Assembly: GCA_015999875.1 (NCBI GenBank)
Contig: JAECRG010000003.1
Span: 62,001-126,000 of the forward strand
Reading direction: 5' to 3'
Origin: Candidatus Saccharimonadota bacterium
GTDB taxonomy: Bacteria; Patescibacteriota; Saccharimonadia; Saccharimonadales; Saccharimonadaceae
DNA length: 64,000 nt
The translations under genes were made by a program, and so were the position numbers. Below the pieces are notes generated by a model, which was not told where the DNA came from, searched no databases, and saw only the letters and a program-made list of their open reading frames with translations. This document shows, piece by piece, positions 61,166 to 64,000 of this stretch. Each line of letters opens with the position of its first letter. Position 1 is the first letter of the stretch.

Positions 61166-62152
61166 CTACTTATCTTTCGTCGCGTTCACCTCATAACTCG
61201 TGTTTGTGCTTTCGAAAAAGTTTACGAGCTCGAGTGTATCGTTTGCTGCAGCCATCCATTTAGCTGGGTTTGAGACTTTGTAGTGCGCACCAAAACCAAG
61301 CTCTTCGAGGCGGCGATCTGTCAGGTATTTTACATACTGATTAACATAGTCTGCGTTGAGACCCAGAATACCTTTTGGCAGCAAGTCGTTATTATATTGC
61401 TCTTCGATCTCTACTGCTTCGAGGATCATTTGTTTGATCTCGTTTGCAAACTCTTCTGTCTGTAAATCTTCGTTTTCTTCGAGTGTAGTGAGGATCAAGT
61501 TGATGCCGAATTTGAGGTGTAGCGATTCGTCGCGGATAATCCAATCCATGAGTGAGCCGAAGTTGCGAAGTAGATTTCGCTGGCGGAAGCTAAGTGCCAC
61601 CATGAAACCGCTATAAAACCAGATGCCTTCGAGGATGATGTTATAGGCGATCAAGTTCTTTACAAAATCTTTCTTGCCTTCGGTGGTAGTGATATCGAGC
61701 GTATCTTCTGTCATGCGCTTGATATACTTTGTCTCGAATGCTTCTTTTGCGGCCATGCTTGGCACATCTACGTGAGCAGCATATGCCTTCTCTCGGTCGA
61801 TTGGGAATGTCTCGAGTACATACTCGAAGCTCATACAGTGGTTAGCCTCTTCCCACATCTGCTTGGCAAGATATAGGTGGCACTCGGCTGCGTTGACATA
61901 CGGATACACACCAAATGCTAAAGCTTTGTTAACAAGCAGTTCGTTTGGATTGAAATAGCTCATGAGGAATTCGAGCGCATGGCGCTCCTCATCTGTCATC
62001 TTTTTCCAGTCAGCGAGATCTTGGCCTAGCTGGATTTCGTTTGGAAACCAAGTGTTGGCTACCGCCTGATCGTAGAGATCCATCGCCCACTGATAGTGAA
62101 CTGGTTTGAGTAGCAATCCGTCTTGGATGCCTGTGCCTAATATTCCTGCCAT
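61166..62152 (-). CDS. nrdB: Class I ribonucleotide reductase beta subunit, Phe at the radical-Tyr site (class Ic-like)
   Basis: 328 aa from ATG 62152, 7 nt after AAAGGA. Ferritin-like R2 fold. Metal ligands: Glu71 (FNPNEL), Glu102 and His105 (EEANHCMSF), Glu in ILEGIWFYSGF and Glu/His in RDESLHLKFG. The residue aligned with the radical Tyr is Phe109, as in Chlamydia trachomatis R2c, which uses a Mn(IV)/Fe(III) cofactor. The overall sequence is close to that type (for example LPKGILGLNADYVNQYV). Activates the R1 subunit. Confidence 0.92.
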   Translation of the reverse strand: MAGILGTGIQDGLLLKPVHYQWAMDLYDQAVANTWFPNEIQLGQDLADWKKMTDEERHALEFLMSYFNPNELLVNKALAFGVYPYVNAAECHLYLAKQMWEEANHCMSFEYVLETFPIDREKAYAAHVDVPSMAAKEAFETKYIKRMTEDTLDITTTEGKKDFVKNLIAYNIILEGIWFYSGFMVALSFRQRNLLRNFGSLMDWIIRDESLHLKFGINLILTTLEENEDLQTEEFANEIKQMILEAVEIEEQYNNDLLPKGILGLNADYVNQYVKYLTDRRLEELGFGAHYKVSNPAKWMAAANDTLELVNFFESTNTSYEVNATKDK

Positions 62153-62165
62153 GCTATATTCCTTT

Positions 62166-62444
62166 CTATGCGGCTTGTTTCGTTTGGAAACTGCCATCTT
62201 CATTAATTGCTCCCGGTATGAGACTTAACTCTGTGCCCCAGTCGAGAAACTCTTGTTGTGTGAGATCAGCTTCTGCTCCCTTTGCATATATTTCGAGAGC
62301 CTCTTCTTCGCTAAGCGGCGCATGATTCTGCACTACCCAGATAGCCTCTTGTGCAATAACTGCCATCGTATCCGTAATACGGACAAACTCGCCGTAGGTT
62401 GGTTCCACTGCATGTGCTACTGATTTGTTTAGACGTTCAGTCAT
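62166..62444 (-). CDS. Small hypothetical protein between the R1 tail gene and nrdB
   Basis: 92 aa, AAGGA 7 nt before the ATG. Helical, acidic: YGEFVRITDTMAVIAQEAIWVVQNHAPLSEEEALEIYAKGAE. No Cys. Not recognised. Conserved placement in the nrd operon, 13 bp before nrdB, suggests a role in the reductase complex. Confidence 0.66.
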   Translation of the reverse strand: MTERLNKSVAHAVEPTYGEFVRITDTMAVIAQEAIWVVQNHAPLSEEEALEIYAKGAEADLTQQEFLDWGTELSLIPGAINEDGSFQTKQAA

Positions 62445-62497
62445 CTGTATATCCTTGTATCTTTTGGGCGTTAATTATTTACTGTGCAGTCCTTTAA

Positions 62498-62674
62498 CTA
62501 CTGACAACCTTCACACATAGTGAGATCAGCTGGATCAAGCGGTACATTTGAAACAGTACCGTCATCCCCTACGATTTGCTTAGTCTGACCTGCCATAGCC
62601 GACATTGCCGCGTCGATAGCAGCTAATTTTTCTTCTAGTGTCATGTTTTCGTCGATGATTGTTGATGCGTTCAT
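62498..62674 (-). CDS. 58-aa protein ending in CxxC: detached C-terminal redox tail of R1 (candidate)
   Basis: 58 aa, AGGGGG about 8 nt before ATG 62674. Helical start (TLEEKLAAIDAAMSAMAGQ), flexible middle, and the end LTMCEGCQ. Class I R1 subunits end in a mobile tail with a CxxC-type pair that rereduces the active site. The R1 encoded just upstream ends without any Cys. The two frames are in register: nine codons with UAA and UAG separate them. It is therefore read as a split-off tail of NrdA. Confidence 0.75.
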   Translation of the reverse strand: MNASTIIDENMTLEEKLAAIDAAMSAMAGQTKQIVGDDGTVSNVPLDPADLTMCEGCQ

Positions 62675-62698
62675 TGTGTTATCCCCCTATTTTTTTGA

Positions 62699-64000
62699 TT
62701 AAACTTTTGCGAAACCGAATCCGACTTTGCGCGCGCCGCCTGATTTTTTGGCCATTTCTTCTGTCTTGTTCACGTTTGTCGTACTCTGCTCTGCCTGATG
62801 TCGTGGTTTGACGTGCAAATAGTAGGTAGTCTTGAGGCCACGGCGCCATGCTTCTGAGTAGATCTTCACGTATTCGTCGATGTCACGTGTCTCCAGATAC
62901 ATGTTGCGACTGATAGCTTGGTCAACCCATTTTTGTGCCCGACCGGCGACTTCGATAAAGGCATACGGACTAAGCTGGAAGCTTGTTTTGTACACATCTT
63001 TGATTGCTTGTGGAATCACGTCGATGTTTTGGATATCACCTTGGTTTGCCAGCACTTCGTCTTTTACTTGGTCCCATAAATCGAGTTCTTTGAGCTTGCG
63101 AATCATATTATGATTCACTTCGAGGAACTTACCGTTGAGTGTGGCACGAGAGAAAATCTGTGCGAACTGTGGGTCGATGCCAGGTGTGGTGCCAGACACA
63201 TGGGCGTTGTTTGCTGTCGGCGCGATAGCCATGAGCGTCGCGTTGCGCATGCCTTTTTTTACCTTAGCACGAAGTGCTTCCCAGTCGAGTTTGTGCTTGC
63301 GGCTAATCTTTACTTTTACTTTACGATCTTTTTCTAGAATATCGAGCGTATCGATTGGCAAGAGGCCTTTGCTCCAGCCGCTGCCTTTAAAGTTTGCATA
63401 GCTACCGCGTTCTACTGCGAGATCCGCACTTGCGTCGATAGCGTGATAACTAATGTACTCGAGGAGCTGATCCATGAGGTCGAATGCTTCTTCTGAATCA
63501 TAGCTGTATTCAAGTTTTTCGATTACATCGGTAAAGCCCATAACCCCTAGTCCGACAGCACGATTCTTTGAGTTTGAATTCATCGCTTGGTCGATAGGTG
63601 TGTTTGTGAGATCACACAGGTTGTCCAGCTGACGAATCGAGCTGCGGACAGCTTTTTCGAGACGCTCCCAGTCCCATGTCCTGTCTTCACGCAAGTGAAC
63701 ACTTAAATTAATGCTGCTCAAGTTGCACACCGCAGTGTTGTCTTTGTCTTGTGGCAATGTAATCTCAGTACAGAGGTTTGAGTGATGAATCGTACCGGTA
63801 TTGTTGTTGAGCGCACGGACGTTCTGTGTATCTTTCCAAGTAAGCCATGGGTGGCTTGTTGCCTGGAGCTGCGTGAGAATTTGGCGGAATTGTTGTTGTG
63901 CAGGAATCTTAGCGAAGTCGCGAAGCTCGCCTTTTTCGGCCATCTTGATGTACTCTTTGTAGCGCGCGCTAAACTCGCTACCATAGAGCTCTACGAGATC
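62699..64000 (-). CDS. nrdA: Class I ribonucleotide reductase alpha subunit (C-terminal 434 aa; 5' end outside the window)
   Basis: Partial; open to the window end in the same frame (LVELYGSEFSARYKEYIK precedes the first internal Met). Reduces NDPs to dNDPs. SNLCTEI holds the catalytic thiyl-radical Cys with Asn and Glu; AVCNLSSINL holds one of the active-site redox Cys; ATLMAIAPTANNAHVSGTTPGIDP binds substrate; TTYYLH carries the Tyr pair of the radical pathway. The C-terminus GARKVGFGFAKV has no Cys pair, unlike other R1 proteins; the next gene supplies one. Confidence 0.95.
   Translation of the reverse strand, partial: DLVELYGSEFSARYKEYIKMAEKGELRDFAKIPAQQQFRQILTQLQATSHPWLTWKDTQNVRALNNNTGTIHHSNLCTEITLPQDKDNTAVCNLSSINLSVHLREDRTWDWERLEKAVRSSIRQLDNLCDLTNTPIDQAMNSNSKNRAVGLGVMGFTDVIEKLEYSYDSEEAFDLMDQLLEYISYHAIDASADLAVERGSYANFKGSGWSKGLLPIDTLDILEKDRKVKVKISRKHKLDWEALRAKVKKGMRNATLMAIAPTANNAHVSGTTPGIDPQFAQIFSRATLNGKFLEVNHNMIRKLKELDLWDQVKDEVLANQGDIQNIDVIPQAIKDVYKTSFQLSPYAFIEVAGRAQKWVDQAISRNMYLETRDIDEYVKIYSEAWRRGLKTTYYLHVKPRHQAEQSTTNVNKTEEMAKKSGGARKVGFGFAKV

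Noticed and set aside
1-64000. CRISPR arrays, tRNA or rRNA genes, transposases, integrases, attachment sites
   Set aside because: Looked for by eye on both strands; none found, though a short tRNA could be missed without a covariance search.

Overview
The window (about 64 kb) looks like chromosomal DNA of a reduced-genome bacterium, most consistent with Candidatus Saccharibacteria (TM7) within the Patescibacteria. The case rests on a dense, compact gene layout; an RNA-decay set built on RNase J, PNPase, oligoribonuclease and two DExH helicases with no RNase E; many small lineage-type proteins; a LytR-CpsA-Psr/CHAP Gram-positive-type envelope pair; a split and unusual class I ribonucleotide reductase; and a WhiB-like protein otherwise typical of Actinobacteria. 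UGA acts as a normal stop (for example at 25653), so this is not the UGA-glycine code of Gracilibacteria/Absconditabacteria. No tRNA, rRNA, CRISPR array, insertion sequence or prophage was seen. Taxonomy is inference from gene content only.

Layout. 0-9.6 kb (minus strand): two tandem CPBP-type membrane proteins, a uracil-DNA glycosylase, RNase J with a long 5' leader, a DEAH-type helicase, a P-loop kinase and PNPase with a structured leader. 9.6-15.6 kb: a NUDIX hydrolase, a divergent MFS efflux pump/MarR pair with a perfect palindromic operator, an ABC-2 exporter, a CHAP amidase and an LCP ligase. 15.6-21 kb: rpsO, then an accessory block of unrecognised proteins with an alpha/beta hydrolase and a transglutaminase-like protein, then truB. 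21-26.9 kb: a PIG-L deacetylase, a degenerate DHH-like protein with a Pro-rich tail, rpsT with a histone-H1-like tail, holA and mutM. 26.9-30.6 kb: a five-gene surface operon (three tandem paralogous secreted proteins, a DUF916-like anchor, an Ig-like membrane protein). 30.7-41.2 kb: HAD hydrolases, dut, a pyrophosphohydrolase, a DHH pseudogene remnant, polA, whiB, two P-loop kinases, rpoD and dnaG. 41.2-58.7 kb: membrane, nucleotidase, orn, msrB, second helicase, mscL, argS, radC, pyrG and zwf genes interspersed with small ORFan cassettes. 58.7-64 kb: an eight-gene nucleotide operon from nrdA (cut by the window end) through a detached 58-residue CxxC tail protein, nrdB, a flavin reductase and a CYTH protein to a deoxyribosyltransferase-like/ITPase-like fusion.

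Two features recur. First, at least two dozen genes carry a clear (often extended) -10 hexamer ending 6-8 nt before the start codon, which predicts leaderless mRNAs; genes with 5' leaders instead carry AGGAGG-type sites. These promoters also decide several start codons. Second, conserved enzymes lack normal metal or redox residues: primase without its zinc ligands, a family 4-like uracil glycosylase without the iron-sulphur cysteines, an R2 subunit with Phe in place of the radical Tyr, and an R1 subunit whose C-terminal cysteine pair sits on a separate downstream gene in the same frame.
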